From positions 2,542,001 to 2,606,000 of the forward strand of contig AP035880.1 of NCBI GenBank assembly GCA_045866215.1: 64,000 nucleotides of DNA. Reading direction: 5' to 3'. Below the pieces are notes generated by a model. It did not search any database, was not told where the DNA came from, and saw only the letters and a program-made list of their open reading frames with translations. The stretch is from Croceivirga sp009797885. Its GTDB lineage: Bacteria > Bacteroidota > Bacteroidia > Flavobacteriales > Flavobacteriaceae. Both the position numbers and the translations under genes were made by a program. The stretch's first letter is position 1. The number at the start of each line of letters is the position of its first letter. Shown one piece after another: positions 51,922-58,497 of the stretch.

Positions 51922-52491
51922 TTACGCTGCCAGTATCCCTTCAATCTGTATCATATGGCGTTCTGCATGGCATATCAAAAACTCAAAAGCTTCGGGCAAA
52001 TAAAACGTGACGATGGGTCCAATGGCGGAGGAAAAACGTTTATGCTTCATTCGTTTATTCCTACTCGCCAAAACCTGTTGTTTGAACATCCCATGAGCGG
52101 TTTGGAAACGTTTGAAAACGGCTTGTGCCTCGTCCTTGGTAAGTGTGGGCGAAAGTAAGGGCTCAAATTTTTTTAAGGTCTTTAGTTTAAAAGGCCGTTT
52201 ATTTCCTTTGGGTTTTTGCCCTTTTATAACCAGACGTTGCCAGGCCCTAGGTTGGTACTGCCAGGCCCCGTTAGGGGAATCGGCTACTTCCAAAAGGGCA
52301 TTTTCAATCTTTGTTTGGTAGGAGGAATAAGCAATGGTAAGGTGTTCCAACACCTCCAATACATTCCATGACTTTGGATTTGGAGGAGTGGACAATTGCG
52401 AGATGGACAATGCTTGCAATGCTTCGACCCGATTGAGGATGGTATTTAACCGTTGGATTTGGTTTTCCGGTGTTAACAAAAGTTTCGCCAT
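51922..52491 (-). CDS. DinB superfamily protein
   Basis: A 189-residue four-helix-bundle protein. The start at 52491-52489 (MAKLLLTPENQIQRLNTILNRVEAL) is chosen over an upstream ATG because it is preceded by the leader ATCAAAAAACGAAC at the same four-base distance as in the permease array. SWNVLEVLEHLTIAYSSYQTKIENAL and a C-terminal HAERHMIQIEGI supply histidines that could bind a metal, as in DinB/YfiT proteins. Members include thiol transferases; none can be singled out here. It may be co-transcribed with the Crp/Fnr gene. Confidence 0.8.
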   Translation of the reverse strand: MAKLLLTPENQIQRLNTILNRVEALQALSISQLSTPPNPKSWNVLEVLEHLTIAYSSYQTKIENALLEVADSPNGAWQYQPRAWQRLVIKGQKPKGNKRPFKLKTLKKFEPLLSPTLTKDEAQAVFKRFQTAHGMFKQQVLASRNKRMKHKRFSSAIGPIVTFYLPEAFEFLICHAERHMIQIEGILAA

Positions 52492-52588
52492 GACCGTTCG
52501 TTTTTTGATCGTACCAAAGGTCCGGCATTTCAAATAGGGAAAAGTTGATGTAGGTCAAGAAATTTGGGTAGAGATAAGACCGCTTCGC

Positions 52589-52613
52589 TTTTAGATGTAA
52601 GAGGTTAGACTTT
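52589..52613. repeat. left copy of an inverted repeat flanking the XRE/membrane gene pair
   Basis: TTTTAGATGTAAGAGGTTAG followed by ACTTT. Its reverse complement AGTCTAACCTCTTACATCTA resembles the repeat at 53409-53438 on the opposite side of the pair. Confidence 0.45.
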
Positions 52614-52636
52614 AGTATGGAGAATTTAATACGGTC

Positions 52637-52656
52637 ATTCCTGCGAAAGCAGGAAT
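52637..52656. repeat. REP-like palindrome ATTCCTGC-GAAA-GCAGGAAT
   Basis: A perfect 8-base stem with a GAAA loop inside GTCATTCCTGCGAAAGCAGG, a form of short repeat found in many bacterial genomes. It touches the stop codon of the XRE regulator (52659) and could also serve as its 3' hairpin, although no T-run follows on the minus strand. Confidence 0.6.
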
Positions 52657-52854
52657 CTATTCACCCTCCAAAAAGAACACTTCTTCAACAGTTAGATTAA
52701 AAAGCTTTGCCATTTTAATGGCAAGGACGACTGATGGATTGAATTTACTCTTCTCAATTGCATTAATGGTTTGCCTTGAAACCCCTAGCCTTTTTGCCAA
52801 TTGCTCTTGGGTAAGGTTGAGACGTGCACGTTCTACTTTCACCAGATTTTTCAT
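52657..52854 (-). CDS. small XRE-family helix-turn-helix regulator
   Basis: A 65-residue one-domain repressor: MKNLVKVERARLNLTQEQLAKRLGVSRQTINAIEKSKFNPSVVLAIKMAKLFNLTVEEVFFLEGE is the complete Cro/C1-type domain of the sort found next to small membrane proteins in Firmicutes and Bacteroidota. Its start overlaps the stop of the membrane protein by four bases (ATGA), so the two are translated together. It probably regulates this pair. Confidence 0.9.
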   Translation of the reverse strand: MKNLVKVERARLNLTQEQLAKRLGVSRQTINAIEKSKFNPSVVLAIKMAKLFNLTVEEVFFLEGE

Positions 52855-53261
52855 AAGGCTTGATTTTTCTTAAAATAGAAAATCACAAGAAATAACACTA
52901 TAAAAAGTGACAAAGTAATATCAAGACTGAATTTAATTTCTGGAGAAAAAATATAGATTATAAAAGCAACTACAAGTAGGATTATAACAGTTAATTGATA
53001 TGAATTCAATCGTAAAAATTTGATATAATCATCTTCTATTTTTTCTTTGGATAACATATAAATCAAGAGACCAAAAATTGGTAGTAAACTTAGAAAATGG
53101 TCCAATCGACTTCCATACAGATTTTTAAAAAAATGGTTAGTCCCCATAGGAACACCCTCGACCCCATCTTTAAAGGCATCGCCGCCGGTTAATAAACTTG
53201 CGATCACAAAAAGGCCAAGACCTAGTTTTTTACACCAGTTTGGTAATACCTGAAAGTTCAT
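52851..53261 (-). CDS. small integral membrane protein paired with XRE regulator
   Basis: A 136-residue protein with four membrane helices (about 12-28, 55-70, 85-105, 110-130) separated by the soluble stretch LTGGDAFKDGVEGVPMGTNHFFKNLYGSRLDH. No family is recognised, though small membrane proteins in front of an XRE regulator are common. The gene is visibly richer in A and T than those around it, which together with the flanking repeats suggests separate origin. The function is unknown. Confidence 0.8.
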   Translation of the reverse strand: MNFQVLPNWCKKLGLGLFVIASLLTGGDAFKDGVEGVPMGTNHFFKNLYGSRLDHFLSLLPIFGLLIYMLSKEKIEDDYIKFLRLNSYQLTVIILLVVAFIIYIFSPEIKFSLDITLSLFIVLFLVIFYFKKNQAL

Positions 53262-53408
53262 TTTGCTATTATTTTTGTCTAAAAGTAAATAAAACTTTAC
53301 AAAAAGACAAATACATCTTTCATGCTACATTCGGAACAAAGCAATGGCTTCTTACAAGGGCTTAAATGACCAATAAGGCCTAAAAACATTGTGGTCTAAT
53401 GTCTGAGA

Positions 53409-53438
53409 AGTCTAACATCTCATCTCTAACATCTAAAA
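53409..53438. repeat. right copy of the inverted repeat, with TCTAACATCT units
   Basis: Units of the form TCTAA(C/T)(A/G)TCT occur in succession between about 53395 and 53449 (TCTAACATCT at 53411 and 53425, TCTAATATCT at 53439). The last unit overlaps the 3' end of the AhpD-like gene, supplying its final two codons and stop. The opposite-strand form occurs at 52589-52613. Confidence 0.5.
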
Positions 53439-53439
53439 T

Positions 53440-54042
53440 CTAATATCTCGACCCATCGTGCTTCCCTTTTTCCCAACCGTATTTTCCTAAATATTGATTG
53501 GCACTTTCCACGGCGCCATCCTCAATGGAGGTTCCCATGGAATCGTTCCATCGGTTCAAATAGCCAAAGAGGGAGATGACCCCCAACATTTCCACAATTT
53601 CCCCATCGGTCCAATGTTCGTGGAGGCGTTTTTTAATATCGGCGGTTACGGTATTGGGCACCTGGGAGGCTGCAAGGGAAAAATCCAGGGCGGCACGTTC
53701 GGCATCGGAAAAGGCAGGATGGGTGCGGTACTCCCAAATATTATCCAGTTGTTCCTGCACCGCCCCATAGCGTTCCGCGGCCCTAATGGCATGGGCCTGG
53801 CAATACCGGCAACCTGTAGCATTGCTGCTCACCCAGGCAATCATTCGTTTTAAGGCCGAGCTTACACGGCCTTCATTTGCCATTACGGCCTTGTTCAAAT
53901 TAATAAATGCCTTGGAAATGGCCGGGCGGTGCTGCATGGTCAGAACCGAGTTGGGACAAAAGCCCAGGGTCTCATTAAAAAATTCAGCCAGTTGCTGTGT
54001 TTCGGGATCATGATTTGGATCTAGGGGGTTTACTAATGCCAT
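53440..54042 (-). CDS. carboxymuconolactone decarboxylase / AhpD-like protein
   Basis: A 200-residue helical protein of the CMD superfamily. The redox-active CxxC with downstream His is in SSNATGCRYCQAHAIRAAERYG (about 72-93), which points to peroxidase or reductase activity of the AhpD kind rather than the lactone enzyme. LDFSLAASQVPNTVTADIKKRLHEHWTDGEIVEMLGVISLFGYLNRWNDSM is the second half of the fold. It is divergent from the osmC-like gene, another thiol peroxidase family, so a joint role in peroxide defence is possible. Its last codons lie in a repeat. Confidence 0.88.
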   Translation of the reverse strand: MALVNPLDPNHDPETQQLAEFFNETLGFCPNSVLTMQHRPAISKAFINLNKAVMANEGRVSSALKRMIAWVSSNATGCRYCQAHAIRAAERYGAVQEQLDNIWEYRTHPAFSDAERAALDFSLAASQVPNTVTADIKKRLHEHWTDGEIVEMLGVISLFGYLNRWNDSMGTSIEDGAVESANQYLGKYGWEKGKHDGSRY

Positions 54043-54160
54043 AGCGTATAGTTTAGTTGTGTTGGATTTTTGCCAAAACGAAGTAGTGGTTGCGGTAAGA
54101 TGGGGAACGGTTCGCTCCTAAATTAAGTCGTATTTTTATCAATCACAAATTCTACAAATT

Positions 54161-54589
54161 ATGGCGGAAACAAATCATATCACAACCAAGTGGCTTGGAA
54201 ATATGGCCTTCGAGAGCAATAACCCTTCTGGGCACAATTTACGTATTGATGCAAGCCCCGAAGATGGCGGTGAAAGCAGTGGATTTCGTCCTAAAGCGTT
54301 GATGTTATCGGGTTTGGCGGGTTGTTCCGGTCTGGATGTGGCTTCGCTCATCAAAAAAATGAAGCTTGAAGTAGATGATTTTCATATTGAAACCATTGCC
54401 AGCCTTACGGACGAACACCCAAGGTACTATGATACGGTCAAACTGGAATATCACTTTCATGGGAACAACCTGGATGAGAAAAAATTGCAACGTGCCGTTG
54501 ACCTGTCCATTGAAAAGTATTGTGGGGTTATGGAAATGTTCAGACGGTTTGCCGAATTGAAGGTGGAAACCACCTTTCATAAGAAGTAA
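54161..54589 (+). CDS. OsmC family protein
   Basis: A 142-residue protein of the OsmC/Ohr fold, which reduces organic hydroperoxides with a cysteine pair. The first candidate Cys is in LSGLAGCSGLDVASLIKKM (about 55) and the second in VDLSIEKYCGVMEMFRRF (about 125), at the spacing usual in this family. ESNNPSGHNLRIDASPEDGGESSGFRPKALMLSG is the typical N-terminal part. It is followed after one base by a dispersed repeat and a decayed GIY-YIG gene. Confidence 0.93.
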   Translation: MAETNHITTKWLGNMAFESNNPSGHNLRIDASPEDGGESSGFRPKALMLSGLAGCSGLDVASLIKKMKLEVDDFHIETIASLTDEHPRYYDTVKLEYHFHGNNLDEKKLQRAVDLSIEKYCGVMEMFRRFAELKVETTFHKK

Positions 54590-54590
54590 T

Positions 54591-54637
54591 CGTCACTTCG
54601 AGTAATCCCGAGTATTCGGGATCGTATCGAGAAGTAA
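54591..54637. repeat. left copy of a hairpin repeat flanking the GIY-YIG relic
   Basis: It begins CGTCACTTCGAGT, contains the hairpin ATCCCGA-GTAT-TCGGGAT and ends CGTATCGAGAAG. The copy at 54861-54904 in reverse orientation has the same ends with another hairpin core. Confidence 0.7.
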
Positions 54638-54640
54638 ATT

Positions 54641-54853
54641 ATGAAGCAATCCTTTGTTTACGTGCTTGAATGTTCTTATAGCTATACCTTTAGAAGAAGA
54701 CCGGTGGAACTTGTTTTTCATGCTAAGTTTACGGACATAAATTTAGCCATCGAAAGGGAAAAGCAAATGAAAAAGTGATCCAGGGCAAAGAAGAAAGCTT
54801 TGATTGGAAATACACCGCATGAATTGCCAAATCTTGCAAAAAAGAAATTTTGA
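54641..54853 (+). pseudogene. decayed GIY-YIG endonuclease gene (YhbQ/UPF0213-like)
   Basis: The ATG at 54641 opens MKQSFVYVLECS, the usual start of single-domain GIY-YIG proteins, and continues directly into SYTFRRRPVELVFHAKFTDINLAIEREKQMKK. The section with the catalytic GIY-YIG core and arginine (normally about 25 residues after ECS) is missing. A TGA at 54776-54778 stands where the family has the Trp of KKWSR, and the remaining frame reads SRAKKKALIGNTPHELPNLAKKKF before the natural stop. So there is one internal deletion and one nonsense change; no active nuclease can be made. Repeats in opposite orientation flank it. Confidence 0.88.
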
Positions 54854-54860
54854 TAACTTG

Positions 54861-54904
54861 TTCTCGATACATTTCGAACTAGGTTCGAAACACTCGAACT
54901 GACG
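54861..54904. repeat. right copy (inverted) of the hairpin repeat flanking the GIY-YIG relic
   Basis: The reverse complement begins CGTCAGTTCGAGT, contains TTTCGAAC-CTA-GTTCGAAA as hairpin core and ends TGTATCGAGAA, matching the outer parts of the repeat at 54591. Confidence 0.65.
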
Positions 54905-54930
54905 TTATCCTAAGTTTGAAATTGAAATCT

Positions 54931-56619
54931 ATGCGCTGGACAATTAGACCCATCCGTGAGCAGGAAAGCATCAAACGCCTTTCAAAGGAGTTGAAGGTCA
55001 ATCCCCTAATTGCCCATTTGTTGCTGCAGCGTGGAATAACCAATTACAGTGAAGCCAAGAAATTTTTTAGGCCGCAACTGACCGATTTGCATAATCCCTT
55101 TTTGATGCGGGATATGGAAAAGGCGGTTGCACGGATAGAAAAGGCCATAGACTTGGAAGAAAACATATTGGTTTTTGGCGATTATGATGTGGATGGTACT
55201 ACCTCCGTAGCATTGGTTTCCACTTATTTGCAAGAAACCTATCCAAATGTGGCCACCTATATTCCGGATAGGTATTCAGAAGGGTATGGGATTTCGTATC
55301 AAGGAATTGATTTTGCAGAGGATAATGGATTTAGCTTGATTATAGCCCTGGATTGTGGAATTAAAGCAATTGATAAAGTAGCCTATGCCAAGAAAAAGGG
55401 AATTGATTTCATCATTTGTGACCATCACCGACCAGGCCCGGAACTGCCGGATGCCGCTGCCGTGTTGGATCCAAAACGGGAGGATTGTGAATATCCCTAC
55501 GAAGAATTGTGCGGCTGCGGTGTTGGGTTTAAGTTGATCCAAGCTTTGGCTTCCAAAAAGGGCGAGACCGCACAGGACTTGTTGCCCTATTTGGATTTGG
55601 TGGCCACGGCAATTGGAGCCGATATTGTTCCCATGACCGGGGAGAACCGGGTATTGGCCCATTATGGATTGCAAGTAATGAATTCCCGGCCAAGAACGGG
55701 TTTTCGGGCCATCATCAACCAGCTCAAAAAAAGCGAATTGACCATTACGGATGTGGTTTTTATCATTGCTCCCCGCATCAATGCTGCTGGGCGAATGGAA
55801 CACGGACAGCACGCGGTTAACCTACTAACGGCAACGGATTTGGAACAGGCCCAAAAGTTTGCGGTTGAGATTGAAAAATTTAATCTGGACCGAAAGGGAC
55901 TTGATCAGGAAATAACGGAGGAGGCTTTACATCAGATCGTGCAGAATCGGGAAGAAGAACGCTATACTTCCGTGGTTTTTAATGAAAGTTGGCATAAAGG
56001 GGTCATTGGTATCGTTGCCTCGCGATTAACGGAGACCTATTATCGTCCAACCCTGGTTTTTACCAAAAGTGGGGATAGGTTGGCGGCCTCGGCGCGCTCC
56101 ATAAAAGGTTTTGATATTTACGAAGCACTTCAGGAATGTTCGGAACACATAGAACAGTTTGGGGGCCATAAATATGCCGCAGGGTTGACTTTGTTAAAAG
56201 AAGAGTACGGACGATTTAAAAATCAATTTGAAAAAGTGGTTTCGGAGACCATTGATCCAAAATTGTTGACTCCGGAAATTACCATTGATTCCAAGATTCA
56301 ACTTGCGCGGATTACCCCAAAGCTCATGCGGATCATCAAGCAATTTGCCCCTTTTGGGCCTGGAAATAGGCGTCCTGTTTTTATGGCCGAAGGTGTTGCG
56401 GATACCGGCTATGGAAAAGGGGTCGGGGAAGGAGAAAAGCATTTAAAGTTGGCATTGACCCAAAAGGGGTCGTCCCCAATAGGGGCCATTGGGTTCAATT
56501 TAGGGGAAAAGTTGGGCACCGTAAAAAACCATCAACACGTGGATGTGGTGTTTTCCATCGAAGAAAATGAGTGGAATGGTGCCGTAACTATTCAGCTAAA
56601 ACTAAAAGACCTTCGATGA
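54931..56619 (+). CDS. recJ: single-stranded-DNA-specific exonuclease RecJ
   Basis: A 562-residue 5'-3' exonuclease for recombination and mismatch repair. The ATG at 54931 (MRWTIRPIREQESIKRLSKELKVNP) is preferred to a TTG 15 bases upstream. Phosphoesterase motifs: FGDYDVDGTTSVALV (about 75-90), ALDCGIKAIDK (about 137-147), ICDHHRPGPELP (about 160-171) and the DHHA1 part with RSIKGFDIYEALQECSEHIEQFGGHKYAAGLTL (about 392-424). Length is normal. Its stop overlaps the next start (ATGA), so it is coupled to the VOC-family gene. Confidence 0.96.
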   Translation: MRWTIRPIREQESIKRLSKELKVNPLIAHLLLQRGITNYSEAKKFFRPQLTDLHNPFLMRDMEKAVARIEKAIDLEENILVFGDYDVDGTTSVALVSTYLQETYPNVATYIPDRYSEGYGISYQGIDFAEDNGFSLIIALDCGIKAIDKVAYAKKKGIDFIICDHHRPGPELPDAAAVLDPKREDCEYPYEELCGCGVGFKLIQALASKKGETAQDLLPYLDLVATAIGADIVPMTGENRVLAHYGLQVMNSRPRTGFRAIINQLKKSELTITDVVFIIAPRINAAGRMEHGQHAVNLLTATDLEQAQKFAVEIEKFNLDRKGLDQEITEEALHQIVQNREEERYTSVVFNESWHKGVIGIVASRLTETYYRPTLVFTKSGDRLAASARSIKGFDIYEALQECSEHIEQFGGHKYAAGLTLLKEEYGRFKNQFEKVVSETIDPKLLTPEITIDSKIQLARITPKLMRIIKQFAPFGPGNRRPVFMAEGVADTGYGKGVGEGEKHLKLALTQKGSSPIGAIGFNLGEKLGTVKNHQHVDVVFSIEENEWNGAVTIQLKLKDLR

Positions 56620-57002
56620 AGATAGAACATTTGGCCATCTGGGTATCCGATCTTGAAGCCTCCAAAGCGTTTTATACTACCTACTTCCAAGCCAGCCCAG
56701 GAGAAAAGTATACTAACCCCCAAAAAAAGCTTACTTCTTATTTTTTAAGTTTTGAAGGTGGCGCCCGACTGGAATTGATGCATCGTCCCGATATTGCCCG
56801 GATTTTGGACGCTGGGAAAGAGGCGCTGGGGCTGACCCATTTCGCCATAAGTGTGGGTACCAAAACAAGAGTGGACGATCTGACCGAAAAACTTAGAAAG
56901 GATGGCCATACCATAGTGGGGGAACCACGGACAACCGGGGATGGATATTATGAAAGTGTGGTGTTGGACCCCGAAGGAAATCGTATCGAAATTACGGAAT
57001 AG
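56616..57002 (+). CDS. VOC/glyoxalase family protein
   Basis: A 128-residue protein with two beta-alpha-beta3 modules of the vicinal-oxygen-chelate fold: MKIEHLAIWVSDLEASKAFYTTYF then GLTHFAISVGTKTRVDDLTEKLRKDGHTIVGEPRTTGDGYYESVVLDPEGNRIEI. Possible metal ligands are the His in EHLAI, the Glu in LELMHR, the His in THFAI and the final Glu in EITE, the pattern of glyoxalase I-like enzymes. The start codon overlaps the recJ stop; an upstream ATG inside recJ is not used. The substrate is unknown. Confidence 0.85.
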   Translation: MKIEHLAIWVSDLEASKAFYTTYFQASPGEKYTNPQKKLTSYFLSFEGGARLELMHRPDIARILDAGKEALGLTHFAISVGTKTRVDDLTEKLRKDGHTIVGEPRTTGDGYYESVVLDPEGNRIEITE

Positions 57003-57005
57003 TAT

Positions 57006-58274
57006 ATGACAGAACCCTTGGACCCCTACGCCGCATTGCGGTATAAAGAATTCAATGTTTTTTTATTGGTCCGCTTTGCAATGGTCTTTGCCTGGAGCAT
57101 GCAGTTTATCGTTATTGAATGGCAGGTATATTCATTGACCAAAGATCCACTTTCATTGGGGATCATAGGGTTAATGGAAATTATCCCAGCGGTGGGCATT
57201 GCACTGTTTGCAGGGCATTTTGTGGACCAGAACGAAAAGCGGAACCTTTTGGTCAAATGTATTTTAGGATTTTCGGTCATTAGTTTGGGACTTTTTTTGG
57301 TGACCTTACCATCCGTGGAAGCTAGCTATTCCTCCCGATCCATTTTATACCTTATTTATGCATTGGTCTTTTTGGGCGGTTTGGTGCGGGCGTTTATAGG
57401 CCCCACCATTTTTTCATTGATTGCCCTTATTGTTCCCAAACCCATTTATCCCAACGCGGCCACATGGAGCAGTTCCACCTGGCAGGTGGCCTCGGTTTTA
57501 GGCCCTGCTTTTGCCGGGTTTTCCATCAGTTGGATCGGGGTACACTGGTCCCTCTGCGTCATTTTTGGTTCTTCGGTCCTGGCCTTGCTTTTTCTTTTTC
57601 AGATATCCAAAAAGCCCATTCTAAACCCAAAATTGGGAGAACCCATATTTCAAAGCTTAAAAGATGGCCTCAAATTTGTTTTCCATACCAAAGCGGTCTT
57701 TGGGGCACTGACTTTGGATATGATTGCGGTTCTTTTTGGAGGCGCGGTAGCCCTTTTGCCCATTTATGCACAGGATATTTTAAAAGTAGGTTCCGAAGGG
57801 TTTGGTATTTTAAGGGCGGCACCGGCCGTTGGAGCGTCCATTACCATGGTGCTTTCCACGCGTTTTCCTTTACATAGAAATGCAGGAAAAAAATTGCTTT
57901 GGGCCGTATTTGGATTTGGGGTCTGTATCCTTGTTTTTGGATTGTCAAAGCTTTTCTGGCTTTCTGTAATTGCCCTTTTTGTCAGCGGTGCGGTAGATGG
58001 GGTTTCCATGATCATTAGACAGACGATCTTGCAATTAAAAACCCCGGACAATATGCGGGGTCGGGTAGCATCGGTCAATTCCATTTTTGTGGGATCTTCC
58101 AACGAGTTGGGCGCTTTTGAAAGTGGACTTACCGCAAAATTGATGGGCACGGTAACCGCAGTAGTTTTTGGGGGTTGTATGACCTTGTTTACCGTAGGCC
58201 TTACCGCACTGGTTTCCCCGTCTTTTAGACGATTGGATCTGTCCGAGGACATTCGAGAGCACAAAAAAGTATGA
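57006..58274 (+). CDS. MFS transporter (EntS-like exporter family)
   Basis: A 422-residue major-facilitator protein with about twelve membrane helices. The N-terminal half begins FLLVRFAMVFAWSMQFIVIEWQVYSLTKDPLSLGIIGLMEIIPAVGIALFAGHFVDQNEKRNLL, including the loop 2-3 motif G-(H/R)-F-D-x(3)-(K/R)(R/N); the C-terminal half includes GFGILRAAPAVGASITMVLSTRFP and RGRVASVNSIFVGSSNELGAFESGLTA. The pattern is that of the enterobactin-exporter-like group found in many bacteria, which exports varied small molecules. It is three bases behind the VOC gene, so recJ, VOC and MFS form one unit. Confidence 0.9.
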   Translation: MTEPLDPYAALRYKEFNVFLLVRFAMVFAWSMQFIVIEWQVYSLTKDPLSLGIIGLMEIIPAVGIALFAGHFVDQNEKRNLLVKCILGFSVISLGLFLVTLPSVEASYSSRSILYLIYALVFLGGLVRAFIGPTIFSLIALIVPKPIYPNAATWSSSTWQVASVLGPAFAGFSISWIGVHWSLCVIFGSSVLALLFLFQISKKPILNPKLGEPIFQSLKDGLKFVFHTKAVFGALTLDMIAVLFGGAVALLPIYAQDILKVGSEGFGILRAAPAVGASITMVLSTRFPLHRNAGKKLLWAVFGFGVCILVFGLSKLFWLSVIALFVSGAVDGVSMIIRQTILQLKTPDNMRGRVASVNSIFVGSSNELGAFESGLTAKLMGTVTAVVFGGCMTLFTVGLTALVSPSFRRLDLSEDIREHKKV

Positions 58275-58279
58275 TTTCC

Positions 58280-58299
58280 CAAGGCATAAAGCGGCCTTG
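58280..58299 (+). terminator. weak hairpin after the MFS gene
   Basis: CAAGGC (58280-58285) pairs with GCCTTG (58294-58299), followed after some bases by a T-run. It could end the recJ-VOC-MFS transcript. Confidence 0.35.
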
Positions 58300-58497
58300 A
58301 AGTGATTTTTTGGTTATCGGATTGCTTCTTCTTGTTCATAATCAATTCCATAGAGTTTAAAGCCGATTTCCAAAAAAAAGGAATTTTTGGGGGTGAAAAT
58401 GAGTGGCTTTTCCCTTTCCTGACTTTTGTCATAAAAATCCTTAGGACTGGTTTCTAATTTCGAACCGTAAAAAAATTTGAATACAAAAACTGTATCC

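Noticed and set aside
53395..53449. CRISPR-like short repeats
   Set aside because: Units of about ten bases with tiny irregular gaps and no spacers; a simple repeat, not an array, and no cas genes are present.
55276..55812. 178-codon open frame on the minus strand opposite recJ
   Set aside because: Complement of conserved recJ motifs; no start context or family resemblance.
57764..58432. Long open frame (222 codons) on the minus strand opposite the MFS gene
   Set aside because: Antisense to a well-supported membrane protein; the translation is low-complexity with no domain, a shadow of codon bias.
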